From positions 1 to 59,395 of the forward strand of contig CAIWHP010000254.1 in NCBI GenBank assembly GCA_903912445.1: a DNA stretch of 59,395 bases, in the 5' to 3' direction. Source of the stretch: an uncultured Lentisphaerota bacterium (GTDB lineage Bacteria > Verrucomicrobiota > Kiritimatiellia > CAIQIC01). The position numbers were made by a program, and so were the translations under genes. Positions 9,165-17,442 of this stretch are shown here, one piece after another. Under the pieces are notes generated by a model, which did no database searches, was not told the DNA's origin, and worked only from the letters and a program-made list of their open reading frames with translations. How positions within the stretch are numbered: position 1 is the first letter of the stretch; every line of letters begins with the position of its first letter.

Positions 9165-9248
9165 CGACAGAATCATTGCTGGCAGAATCATTAGGACGAG
9201 ACACTCTTTCTTCGGGCTTCAATGGTTCTGCCGTCAATGATTCTGTCG
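9165..9248. repeat. Inverted repeat in the divergent promoter gap (AGAATCATT type)
   Basis: Left arm 9165-9192 and right arm 9221-9248 are reverse complements over 28 nt with three mismatches. Each arm itself holds two direct copies of an AGAATCATT-like unit about 17 bp apart. It lies between the divergent genes starting at 9048 and 9336. It could be a regulator-binding array or a dispersed intergenic repeat; the sequence alone does not decide. Confidence 0.75.
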
Positions 9249-9335
9249 TTGCTGCATGAAGGAGGCCCTCTCTTTTCACGAAGTTCTGCAAAATTATGTT
9301 TCGTTGTGCTACAAGCCCCGCACGAAAGAGGCACC

Positions 9336-11300
9336 ATGATGAACCGGATTTTGCTGCTGTTGCTGGCGGCGGCCTGTTGCGCAGCGCGGGCGGGTGATGA
9401 CATCACATGGACGACGACAAGGTCGCCGGACGGCGCGACGGAACTGGCGCTCGGCATGCGCGCAGGCTGGCCGGTCTACAAGGTGGCGCGGCATGGCGCG
9501 ACGGTGCTGGAGCCATCGGCGCTGATGCTGGAGCTGGCCGCGCCGTTCGCGGGCGGATTCAGCGTCGAGTCGGTCACGCCGGTGGTCACCAACGCAACCT
9601 GGAAGCCGCTCTACGGCGAGCGCACGGTCTATCCCGAAAGCTATCGGGGCCTCCTCCTCAAGCTGGCCGAGCAGGGGCCGCGCGCGCGGCGGCTCGCCAT
9701 CGAGGCGCGCGTCTATAACGAGGGCATGGCGCTTCGCTACGTCTTCCCAGCGGGCGCGTGGAAGCTCAAGAGGGAACTCACCGAGTTCCGGTTCGTCGCC
9801 GGCAGCAAGGCGTTCCCGATCTACTGGACCGAGGAAACCTTTGCCCAGCCGCCGGTCGCGCTCGCGGAGGTGAAGGCCGGCGCGCACACGCCGCTGACCA
9901 TCCAGCTGCCCGCCGGGTTCGCGTCGGTGCTGGAGGCGGACTGCGCGAACTACGCGCGGCTCCACCTCGGCAAGACGGCGGACGGCGCGCTGGTCTCCTT
10001 GCTCACCGGCGCGGTGGAGTCGGCGGAACCCTTCACGAGCCCGTGGCGCGTGATCTTGCTGGGCGATAACGAAGGACAGCTGATCGAGCACGAGATCCTG
10101 ATCCCGACGCTGAACCCGCCCTGCGCCATCGCGGACACCAGTTGGATCGCGCCGGGCAAGACGATCAGCAACGAAGGCTCCGCGCCGCTGGTCGGCCGCG
10201 ACCTCAAGCGCATCATTGATTTCGCGGGCACGAACGGTTTCAAGTATCTGCAGCTCGACTGGGGCTGGTACGGCACGGAGTGGAAGTGGACCGACGCCGA
10301 CCGCGACACCTTCCGCAAGACCATGCCCCGCTATGCAACGCGCACCGATTGGATCGCCAACACCGAGGCCGACCCGTTCAAGGTCGCGCAGGGACCGGTG
10401 CCCTACCGGTGCGACTGGAAGAGCGTGACGACCGTGGATCTCGACCTGCCCGACCTGATCCGTCACGGCCGCGAGCACGGCATGGGCCTCTGCCTCTATG
10501 TTGAGGCGGCGCACACGCTGCGCGCGGTGGACATGGACAAGCTCTTCGGAACCTATGAAGCGTGGGGCGTCGCCGGCCTGAAGCCCGGTTTCGTCCGCGT
10601 CGGCTCGCAGGAAAACACGCAGTGGATCCGCCGGATGATCGCGACCGCCGCGCAACACCGCCTCTGGCTCTGCATCCACGACGGCCACCTGCCGGACGGT
10701 TCCGAGCGCACCTACCCGAACCTGTTCATCTGCGAGGGCGGTGGCGGGCAGGAAGGCAGTCATCCGGCGATCCACGACGTGACGCTGCCGTTCACGCGCT
10801 GCCTCGCGGGCCCGTTCGATTACACGCCGCTGCTCTACGCCAAAGGCAAGACCCACGCGCACATGCTCGCCTTTCTCGTTGCCTACTACGGCCCTGCCCA
10901 GACGATCCGCGGCGGTTATCACGCGTGGACCGGCGGCGGCGACCAGGGCAAGGGCGGGGCGGAGTTGGAGTTCGTCAAACGGGTCCCGGCCGTCTGGGAT
11001 GACACCAAGGTGCTCGATGCGAAGATCGCGCAGCGCGTCGTCGTCGCGCGGCGCAGCGGCGGAACGTGGTTCATCGGCGGCATGACCGGCGCCGAGGCGC
11101 AGACACCCGAAGTGAAACTCGACTTCCTCAAGCCCGGGAGCAGCTACACCGCGACGATCTTCAGCGATGACGCTGCGGCCGCGTCCGGCGGCTGGTGCCC
11201 CGCGAAACGGGAAACGAAACGCGTGACCGCCGCCGACAAGCTCGCGCTGCCGATGGAAAAAGCCGGCGGCTGCGTCGTGATCCTCGACCCGGCCCCGTGA
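9336..11300 (+). CDS. Glycoside hydrolase family 97 (alpha-glucosidase/alpha-galactosidase-type)
   Basis: This is a 654-residue secreted enzyme. ATG 9336 (or 9339) starts a signal peptide (RILLLLLAAACCAARAGD); the frame upstream to 9222 is not protein-like. The order is a beta-sandwich N-terminal domain (residues about 25-260), a TIM barrel (about 280-560) and a C-terminal beta domain. GH97 landmarks include KYLQLDWGWYG, the CEGGGGQEG segment, and DVTLPFTRCLAGPFDYTP. At the position where retaining members carry an Asp (KVDF-like), this protein reads GLKPGF, so the retaining nucleophile seems absent. It may be of the inverting SusB type or altered in activity. It converges on the gene at 11330 across a 29-bp gap that holds a palindrome. 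Confidence 0.85.
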   Translation: MMNRILLLLLAAACCAARAGDDITWTTTRSPDGATELALGMRAGWPVYKVARHGATVLEPSALMLELAAPFAGGFSVESVTPVVTNATWKPLYGERTVYPESYRGLLLKLAEQGPRARRLAIEARVYNEGMALRYVFPAGAWKLKRELTEFRFVAGSKAFPIYWTEETFAQPPVALAEVKAGAHTPLTIQLPAGFASVLEADCANYARLHLGKTADGALVSLLTGAVESAEPFTSPWRVILLGDNEGQLIEHEILIPTLNPPCAIADTSWIAPGKTISNEGSAPLVGRDLKRIIDFAGTNGFKYLQLDWGWYGTEWKWTDADRDTFRKTMPRYATRTDWIANTEADPFKVAQGPVPYRCDWKSVTTVDLDLPDLIRHGREHGMGLCLYVEAAHTLRAVDMDKLFGTYEAWGVAGLKPGFVRVGSQENTQWIRRMIATAAQHRLWLCIHDGHLPDGSERTYPNLFICEGGGGQEGSHPAIHDVTLPFTRCLAGPFDYTPLLYAKGKTHAHMLAFLVAYYGPAQTIRGGYHAWTGGGDQGKGGAELEFVKRVPAVWDDTKVLDAKIAQRVVVARRSGGTWFIGGMTGAEAQTPEVKLDFLKPGSSYTATIFSDDAAAASGGWCPAKRETKRVTAADKLALPMEKAGGCVVILDPAP

Positions 11301-11302
11301 AG

Positions 11303-11320
11303 TTTTCCAAGGCTTGGAAG
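11303..11320. repeat. TTTTCCAA-N3-TTGGAAAA family palindrome
   Basis: The sequence TTTTCCAAGGCTTGGAAG sits in the 29-bp gap between two convergent stop codons. The left T-tract and right A-tract would let it work as a short bidirectional terminator. It is one member of a family repeated at several other intergenic sites in the window. Confidence 0.8.
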
Positions 11321-11329
11321 CAACTCCGC

Positions 11330-13813
11330 TCAATCGTAGACGAAGGCCGCGGTCGCGGTGCAGTCGGCGGCGGGGACGAGGCGGATCCAGTAGGCGGAGA
11401 AGGCGTCGCTGAATTTGTGCTCCAGCGGTTTGCCGGGCTCGACCGTGAATTCGCCGTAGGGCTGCCAGCGACCGGTGCCACTGACATCCACCTCGATGCG
11501 GAACGCGATCGCCGTCGCGGCGGTGTGCGAGAGCGTCAGGCGCTTGTGGTCATAGCCGGTCATCAGGTAGGCGTCGGAGGGCTTGCCCGCCGTGACGGCG
11601 CTGCCCTGCCACGGGCCGCCTTGGCCGCGCGGTTTGCCGAACTGCCAGAGATCATCCACGGCGCCAACCCAGAGCGCGCACTTGCCATCCTCGGAGCGGA
11701 TGATGTGCGGGTTGCCGGCGGGCGCATCGACGGCGATGCCGCTGAGGATGAGCATCCCGCGATAGGAGGCGTAGTCCTTGATGCGGCGGTTGTGCGTGGT
11801 GACCGGACGGATCTTCGCAAAGCCGCCGGCGTTTTCGGCGGGCAGTTCGTAGAACGTGCCGTGCGCGTTGAAGAGGTCGCGTTCGGTGCAGACTTCGCGG
11901 CAGATGCGCTCATCACCGAGCGGGCCGGCAGCATCGAACGCGGCGTCGGACTTCGGCAGACGCCAGCGGCCTTTGGTGTCCACGTAGAGTACAGAGGCGG
12001 CGTCCACGGTGAGCACGTTCTTCGGAATCGAGACGTTCTTCTGCATCCACTCGGCGCCCTTGGCGTCCTTGTCGCTACGGAGCTTGAGCGCGGCATCGAG
12101 TTCATAGCAACCGATCTCGCCGCTGGCGTTGGCGGCGGAGAAGCGCAGCGTGCGGATATCGGCGCCGCGCGCGTAGAGCAGGCCGCCGCTAAGGGACTTG
12201 TCGGCGGGCTGCGCGATGCCGGCGAAAAGTTCGGGCGCGGTTGTGCCACGAGCGTCGTTGTTGCGGTAGTGGAAGAAGGCCGTCGCCTTCGCGCAGTCGC
12301 GGTCGGCCTTGACGCGCACCCACGCGCCGGCTTCGCCCGCGGGAAATTCCGTCCACGCATAGCCGCGCGCCGGGACGTTCACGGTGCGCAGCGCCTGCCA
12401 GGTGCCGTCGCCCTTGGCATCCACCTCGATGGTGAAGGCGACCGCGGAGTCGCCGTTGTGCGCGAGGTGCAGCGAGCGCTGCGCGAAACCGGAGAAGAGA
12501 AACGCGTCGGATGGCACGCCGGACTTCACCGCGTCATCGAGCCAGACCGCACCACGGCCGAGCGCCGGGCCGAGTTCATCCACGCGCGCCGGGTCGGTGA
12601 ACCAGATATTGGATTGCGACTGGCCGGGCCCCGCAACCTTGCCCTTGGCCTTGCGCGAGTTGAGGAACTCGCTCTTCGCGGTGTCGTCGCAGCCGAAGAC
12701 GAGCTTGTCGTTCCAGCGGCAGTAATCGCCGATGACCTTGAGGTAGGTGGTGCGCGGCGCGATGCCGGCGGAATGCGTCGCGGTCAGCGTCTTCGGGAAG
12801 CGCCAGAAGGAGCCGTGCATCGTCATCAGCAGATCGCTCTCGCCGATGTCGCGAATGCGCGGCCACTCCGTGTTCCAGCCGTGCGCGCCGTCGTAGCAGT
12901 GGCTCGCCTTGGGCAGGCGGTAGGCGTGCCACGCGCCGCCATCGAGCACCATGAGGATCAGCGAGCGGAAATCCCAGCCGACGCTCCAGATCGGATCGGT
13001 GTCGGGCTGCGCGTTGCCAAAGATCCCGCCGGGACCGGTGACCTCGGTGAACTGGTTGCGCCGCACGAGCTGCCAGTCATCCCCCGGCTTGCGCCATTCG
13101 CCGAGCGCGCCGCTCGGGATGGTCGGATCGGTGGTGGCGCCCGGACCGCGCTCGCCGTTGTTCGCATAGACCACGCGGCCCTGACCGGAGTAGAGACCCT
13201 TGCCGTGATAGCCGGGCAGTCTCGAATCGAGCGTCGCCGGATGCTTCTCGGTCGGCAGCGCCTTCTTAAAGTTGCCGTCGCGAATCAAACCCACCACCTC
13301 CAGCGACTGCACGTCCACCTCGTAGAGGCCTTCCTCCATTGTGCCAAAATATATCTTGTGCGTTGGGTCGGTGAGATGCCGCGCGTTGCCGGTCAGGCGG
13401 CCGGGCATGAGCGCGGGCTTGATGACACGCACGTTGCGCTGCGCGTCGATGAAGTAGGGGCCAATGATGAGCTGGTTGCTCTCGCGATGGATCATCCGGT
13501 TCGCGGGCGTGCCGCCGACGCTTTCCGGGCGGATGATCTGCCGGAGGTCGGGTGTGATTTCGTAGAGCTTGTCGGAGGAGCCCTGGGGCAGATGCGGCCC
13601 GTAGGAAATGACCCACAGCCGGTCGGCCCACGGCACGACCGCGCCGGTGCCGCACTCGCCCTCCTTGTTGAACGTGGCCAGGTGCGGATAGATGCCCGAA
13701 ATTTGCAGCGGACTTCCGCCGGCTGCACCGGCTTCCGCGCCTGAAGCAGGCGCACTACACAACGCCGCACCCAAGACCAACCCGATGACTGCCCCGCTCA
13801 TGTTCATCTTCAT
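11330..13813 (-). CDS. Large exported protein of unknown family (paralog of 6664-9048)
   Basis: This is an 827-residue protein. ATG 13813 has a GGAGCG ribosome site and opens a signal peptide ending near PASGAEAG. It aligns along its length with the protein at 6664-9048: LQISGIYPHLATFNKEGECG, PESVGGTPANRMIHRESNQL, IIGPYFIDAQ and GRVVYANNGE match nearly word for word. The same duplicated C-terminal module appears, ending CTATAAFVYD. It has a short Ala/Gly-rich insertion after the signal peptide. No enzyme motif is recognised; a beta-propeller plus carbohydrate-binding-like beta domains is my structural guess. It is divergent from an AraC regulator that may control it. Confidence 0.8.
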   Translation of the reverse strand: MKMNMSGAVIGLVLGAALCSAPASGAEAGAAGGSPLQISGIYPHLATFNKEGECGTGAVVPWADRLWVISYGPHLPQGSSDKLYEITPDLRQIIRPESVGGTPANRMIHRESNQLIIGPYFIDAQRNVRVIKPALMPGRLTGNARHLTDPTHKIYFGTMEEGLYEVDVQSLEVVGLIRDGNFKKALPTEKHPATLDSRLPGYHGKGLYSGQGRVVYANNGERGPGATTDPTIPSGALGEWRKPGDDWQLVRRNQFTEVTGPGGIFGNAQPDTDPIWSVGWDFRSLILMVLDGGAWHAYRLPKASHCYDGAHGWNTEWPRIRDIGESDLLMTMHGSFWRFPKTLTATHSAGIAPRTTYLKVIGDYCRWNDKLVFGCDDTAKSEFLNSRKAKGKVAGPGQSQSNIWFTDPARVDELGPALGRGAVWLDDAVKSGVPSDAFLFSGFAQRSLHLAHNGDSAVAFTIEVDAKGDGTWQALRTVNVPARGYAWTEFPAGEAGAWVRVKADRDCAKATAFFHYRNNDARGTTAPELFAGIAQPADKSLSGGLLYARGADIRTLRFSAANASGEIGCYELDAALKLRSDKDAKGAEWMQKNVSIPKNVLTVDAASVLYVDTKGRWRLPKSDAAFDAAGPLGDERICREVCTERDLFNAHGTFYELPAENAGGFAKIRPVTTHNRRIKDYASYRGMLILSGIAVDAPAGNPHIIRSEDGKCALWVGAVDDLWQFGKPRGQGGPWQGSAVTAGKPSDAYLMTGYDHKRLTLSHTAATAIAFRIEVDVSGTGRWQPYGEFTVEPGKPLEHKFSDAFSAYWIRLVPAADCTATAAFVYD

Positions 13814-13935
13814 GCGTCGCTCCTGACCGGCCTGTGGCCTTCCGCAAACGTGAGGCCGCGAGCATAGGGAGGGCCGCGCCGCGGCACAAGACCCGGGAGT
13901 TGAAGCCACGTGAAATAAAGTTGACGCCCGACGAC

Positions 13936-14820
13936 ATGCCGGCAAAACTGCCCGCGATGCACACCGCGCACACCTACGGCGAATGGCAGCAGCTGCAGCA
14001 CCACCTGCTGTGGTGCTATGACCACCTGAAACCCGCCGCGCGCACGCCGACGCAGTGGCAACACATCACGGGCCACAACAGCGCGTGGCTGGTGCGGGCG
14101 GGCTGGGCCGAGGTGCGCTGCGAGGGCGGGCTCCTCCGGGCCAACCGCGGGGACTGGTTGCTGGCGCCGCCGCGGCCGCGCCACCAGCGCTTCAGCAAGC
14201 GCGTGCACTTGCTGTCGGTCGCCTTCCAGTCGCAATGGCTCGACGGCCGGCCGTGGTACGACCAGGGCCTGCCCGTGGTTTTGTCCGCCCGCAAATTCCC
14301 GCAGCTGGAAAAAGCCGGCAGCCGCCTCGCGCGCATCCTCAAGAAAAGCGCTCCCGACGTGGATGGCCCGATCCAGCAAACCCGTTTCGACCAGCACGGC
14401 TTCCTGCATCTGCTGCGCGCGACGCCCGATTGGCTGGAGGCCTTCATCCAAACCATGGACGCGTGTGGCATCGCGGCCAGCCGCCCGCAGGCCCTCGACG
14501 AACGCGTCACCGTGGCGCAGCGCCTCCTGAAAGCCTGGCCGCTGAACGAACCGCTCAACGTGAACCAGCTGGCGCGTCACACCGGACTCGGCCGCCGCCA
14601 GTTGGAGCGGCTTTTCCTGAACCAGTTCGACGCCACGCCGCATCGCTACCTGGAGCAACGCCGGCTGCAGGCCGCCAGCAACGCCTTGCGCCAAAACGCC
14701 ACGCAGGTCAAATCCATCGCACTGCAGCTGGGCTTCGGCGACAGCTCGCATTTCAGCCACTGGTTCCACCGCTGGACCGGCAGCTCGCCGCGCGCCTTCC
14801 GCAACAAGCTGCTGTTTTGA
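13936..14820 (+). CDS. AraC-family transcriptional regulator
   Basis: This is a 294-residue protein. ATG 13936 is chosen because earlier in-frame starts fall in the divergent gene's leader; ATG 13957 is also possible. Residues about 40-150 form a cupin-like sensor domain (RANRGDWLLAPPRPRHQRF). The last 100 residues hold the double helix-turn-helix: VNQLARHTGLGRRQLERLF, then VKSIALQLGFGDSSHFSHWF and the G-SPRAFR end typical of AraC/XylS. It is divergent from the 827-residue exported protein, so local control of the GH97 cluster in response to a sugar is likely, though inferred. Confidence 0.9.
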   Translation: MPAKLPAMHTAHTYGEWQQLQHHLLWCYDHLKPAARTPTQWQHITGHNSAWLVRAGWAEVRCEGGLLRANRGDWLLAPPRPRHQRFSKRVHLLSVAFQSQWLDGRPWYDQGLPVVLSARKFPQLEKAGSRLARILKKSAPDVDGPIQQTRFDQHGFLHLLRATPDWLEAFIQTMDACGIAASRPQALDERVTVAQRLLKAWPLNEPLNVNQLARHTGLGRRQLERLFLNQFDATPHRYLEQRRLQAASNALRQNATQVKSIALQLGFGDSSHFSHWFHRWTGSSPRAFRNKLLF

Positions 14821-14872
14821 ACGGCGCTGTATCCGGCCCTGCTCCGCACGGGTAGCCGCTGCAATCAATGCT

Positions 14873-14894
14873 CCCGGACTTGCGCAAGTCCGGG
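14873..14894. terminator. Perfect GC-rich palindrome downstream of the AraC gene
   Basis: The 22-nt run is its own reverse complement, with 11-bp arms beginning CCCGGACTTGC. It lies 53 bp after the AraC stop and about 100 bp before the next promoter. Flanking GCT/ATGC bases extend the pairing slightly. No T-run follows, so it is a terminator only by position. Confidence 0.5.
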
Positions 14895-14990
14895 ATGCTT
14901 CTACCCTGGATAACCACACCGGCGGCCCACGCTTGGTCCGATTTGGGGCGATAGCCAAGCCGTGGAAAAGCACGCCGCGCCAATGCGCAT

Positions 14991-15019
14991 TTGACCGCCC
15001 TGCCTGCCTCGGCTACATT
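14991..15019 (+). promoter_or_regulatory. Candidate sigma70-type promoter, near-leaderless
   Basis: TTGACC (14991-14996) and TACATT (15014-15019) are separated by 17 bp. The start codon at 15032 is only 12 nt past the -10, so the 5' leader would be about six bases. No Shine-Dalgarno is present, which is consistent. Confidence 0.5.
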
Positions 15020-15031
15020 CGCGCCCACACT

Positions 15032-16225
15032 ATGAAGATGGCAATCTTGGTTGGCGATGGCATGGGCGACTACCCGTGCCCGGAACTCGGCGGAAAAACC
15101 CCGCTGCAGGCGGCGCGTATCCCGAACATGCGGCGCATCGCCGCGGCGGGCGAGCGGCGCATGGTGCAGACCGTGCCGCTGGCCGGGCTGCCGCCGGGCA
15201 GCGACGTCGCCAACCTGAGCCTGCTCGGCTACAACGCCGAGGAGAACTACACCGGCCGGGCCGCCATCGAGGCCGCCGGCGCCGGCATCCCGCTCGCGCC
15301 CGACGACGTCGCCTTTCGCTGCAACCTCGTCACGATCACCGCCGGCCGCATGGCCGATTATTCCGCCGGCCACATCAGCACGGAGGAAGCGCGCGCGCTG
15401 ATCCAGAGCCTGCAGGCGGAGCTGGGCCGCGAAGGCCTGACGTTCCACACCGGCGTGCAATACCGCCACCTGCTGGTCTGGAAAAACGGACCGCTCGCGC
15501 TCGAGATGCAGGCGCCGCACGACATCTCCGGCCAGAGCAGCGCCAACTACCAGCCGGCCGGCGAGCGCGCCGACGAGGTCCGCGCCCTGATGGATCGGTC
15601 GCAGGAAATCCTCCGCGACCACCCCGTCAACCGCGCGCGCCACGATGCCGGCCTGCTGCCGGCGACACAGATCTGGCTCTGGGGCCACGGCCGCGCCATG
15701 CAGCTGCCGTCCTACCGCGAACTCTACGGCCGCACCGGCGCCGTCATCACCGCCGTGGACCTCATCCGCGGGCTGGGCAACCTGGCCGGGCTGCAGAACA
15801 TCATCGTCCCCGGCGCCAACGGCCTGATCGACACCAATTACGCCGGCAAGGTGGCCGCCGCGCTCGACGTGCTCCAGCGCGACGACTTCGTCTTCGTCCA
15901 TATCGAGGCACCCGACGAGTGCGGCCACGGCGGCGATGTGCAGAAGAAGCTGCTGGCCATTGAATTGTTCGATGAAAAGGTGGTCGGCCCGATCTGGCGT
16001 GAACTGGAGCAGCGCGGCGCACCGTATCGTCTGATCCTCTGCATGGACCATCGCACCCCCATCGCCACACGGGGCCACACCCGCGACCCGGTGCCGATGG
16101 TCAGGCTCGATGGCCCGGTCGGCCCGGTCACCGCCGAAGCGCCCTACGACGAGACCATCCACGACGGCATCGCCGAATGCCGGGGCTACACCTGGCTCCG
16201 CGAACTGCTCCGGCAACCCGGCTAA
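15032..16225 (+). CDS. Archaeal-type phosphoglycerate mutase-like protein, candidate homoserine kinase
   Basis: This is a 397-residue alkaline-phosphatase-superfamily protein. Metal and catalytic motifs appear in order: LVGDGMGDYP (Asp), LPPGSDVANLSLLGYN (catalytic Ser), DYSAGHIS, IEAPDECGHGGD (Asp/His) and MDHRTPIATRGHT (Asp-His and His). The family, COG3635, includes 2,3-BPG-independent phosphoglycerate mutases. A bacterial subgroup found with threonine genes has been proposed to be a homoserine kinase (TIGR02535). The segment GRTGAVITAVDLIRGLG and the threonine synthase gene 2.7 kb downstream favour that subgroup. No thrB-type kinase is seen in the window. The reaction is therefore inferred, not proven. 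Confidence 0.8.
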   Translation: MKMAILVGDGMGDYPCPELGGKTPLQAARIPNMRRIAAAGERRMVQTVPLAGLPPGSDVANLSLLGYNAEENYTGRAAIEAAGAGIPLAPDDVAFRCNLVTITAGRMADYSAGHISTEEARALIQSLQAELGREGLTFHTGVQYRHLLVWKNGPLALEMQAPHDISGQSSANYQPAGERADEVRALMDRSQEILRDHPVNRARHDAGLLPATQIWLWGHGRAMQLPSYRELYGRTGAVITAVDLIRGLGNLAGLQNIIVPGANGLIDTNYAGKVAAALDVLQRDDFVFVHIEAPDECGHGGDVQKKLLAIELFDEKVVGPIWRELEQRGAPYRLILCMDHRTPIATRGHTRDPVPMVRLDGPVGPVTAEAPYDETIHDGIAECRGYTWLRELLRQPG

Positions 16226-16384
16226 GCCCGGCAGCCTGTGCCCGTGCCGCAGCGCACCTCGCTTGTTTGGTATCCCAACCCCGGCGAACTATAGGCCTAG
16301 GTGTGCACATAGACACATGACCTTACCGGGAGGAAGCATCAGACACGGCGGAGGGAATCCGCCCCGCCCCGGCGGCGCGCCGTT

Positions 16385-17239
16385 TCAGGCGTCGAGCTGG
16401 GCGCGGATCACCGGCAGGAATTCGACGGAGAGATAGGCCTGCCACGCGGCGGCGAGGCGCGGATAACGCACGAGCTGCGCGGCCGATTGGCGGCACAGTT
16501 TTTCCACATGCCGGCGCGCGAAGGCCGGCGAGCGCACCGCGGCGGTCGCCTTGCCGCGCACGCGGTCGGTGCCGAGGGTTTTGCCGGCCTGGGCCTCGTT
16601 CTGGCTGCCGTCGAGGATGTCGTCGGCCACCTGGTAGGCGGTGCCGAGCAGATAGCCGGCCTCGCACAGCGCGGCGCGCTCGGCGGCGGTGCGGCCGGCG
16701 CTCAGGGCGGCGCAGGCGAAAAGTGCGCCGGTCTTGCGCCGCGCGGTGCTGAGGGCCTGGAGCCACGTCGCGGGCCGCTGCCGCCGGATCAGCTCCTGCT
16801 CGGCCTCGGCCTCGCACACGACGCCGGCCAGCTCGATGAAGGCGCACACCAGATCCATCCGGCCGGTGGCGCGCACGAGGTGCATGGCCTTGAAGAGCAG
16901 CAGGTCGCCCAGCAGGATCGCGCCGGAGGTCGAGAAGTTCTTCCAGAATGTCGGCATGCCGCGCCGCAGCAGGCCGCCGTCGATCACGTCGTCGTGCAAC
17001 AGGCTGGCGGCGTGGATCATCTCGACCGCGGCGGCGCTGGCGCGGCGGACGCGCGGGGCGACGCCATTGGCCGCGCCGACGCGCAGCGCGAGCCGCGCCC
17101 GCAGCAGCTTGCCGGCGCCGAGGTAGGGTGCGAACTCCGCCGTCCGGCGGCGCAACGCGCTCGCCGCCAGTTCGCCCCGCATCAGGCCGAACAAAGCGCG
17201 CAGGTCAGTTTGCAGTCTGGAATCAAGCCGGGCCGTCAT
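16385..17239 (-). CDS. Polyprenyl diphosphate synthase (trans-isoprenyl chain elongation)
   Basis: This is a 284-residue protein. ATG 17239 is chosen because a promoter-like TTGACG-N17-TATTTT ends six bases upstream; the GTG at 17278 would lie upstream of that -35 and is rejected. The two Asp-rich motifs are clear: LLHDDVIDGGLLRRG near residue 85 and YQVADDILDG near residue 200. Such enzymes condense isopentenyl diphosphate onto an allylic primer for quinone side chains or lipid carriers. Chain length cannot be read reliably, but a heptaprenyl/octaprenyl-type enzyme is most likely. A missing C-terminal KGK motif is not unusual in this family. Confidence 0.85.
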   Translation of the reverse strand: MTARLDSRLQTDLRALFGLMRGELAASALRRRTAEFAPYLGAGKLLRARLALRVGAANGVAPRVRRASAAAVEMIHAASLLHDDVIDGGLLRRGMPTFWKNFSTSGAILLGDLLLFKAMHLVRATGRMDLVCAFIELAGVVCEAEAEQELIRRQRPATWLQALSTARRKTGALFACAALSAGRTAAERAALCEAGYLLGTAYQVADDILDGSQNEAQAGKTLGTDRVRGKATAAVRSPAFARRHVEKLCRQSAAQLVRYPRLAAAWQAYLSVEFLPVIRAQLDA

Positions 17240-17245
17240 GCGCTG

Positions 17246-17274
17246 AAAATAAGCTAGCGCGTCGGGCGCGTCAA
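17246..17274 (-). promoter_or_regulatory. Candidate leaderless promoter of the polyprenyl synthase
   Basis: On the minus strand, TTGACG (17274-17269) and TATTTT (17251-17246) are 17 bp apart. ATG 17239 begins seven bases past the -10, where transcription would normally start. No ribosome-binding site is seen. Confidence 0.5.
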
Positions 17275-17442
17275 TCACGGGGATGTGGCCGCATGCGTTT
17301 TAGCTGCGTGGACAGGGCGCGGCCCCGCGGCGGCGGCAGGCCCCTGCGGGCCCAAAAAAAGTGCGAGCGCCATGTTTTGCGCTTGTTTTGCTGGCGTTAA
17401 AAAACTAAAGCTAACCCGCACGAGTTGCCAGAGGGAACAATT

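Noticed and set aside
9309-11333. Long minus-strand open frame opposite the GH97 gene
   Set aside because: It is Arg/Ala-rich with no domain pattern; the plus strand has clear GH97 motifs.
11195-13744. Plus-strand open frame of 849 codons opposite the second large paralog
   Set aside because: The minus-strand reading is homologous to the protein at 6664-9048; this one has no recognisable domain.
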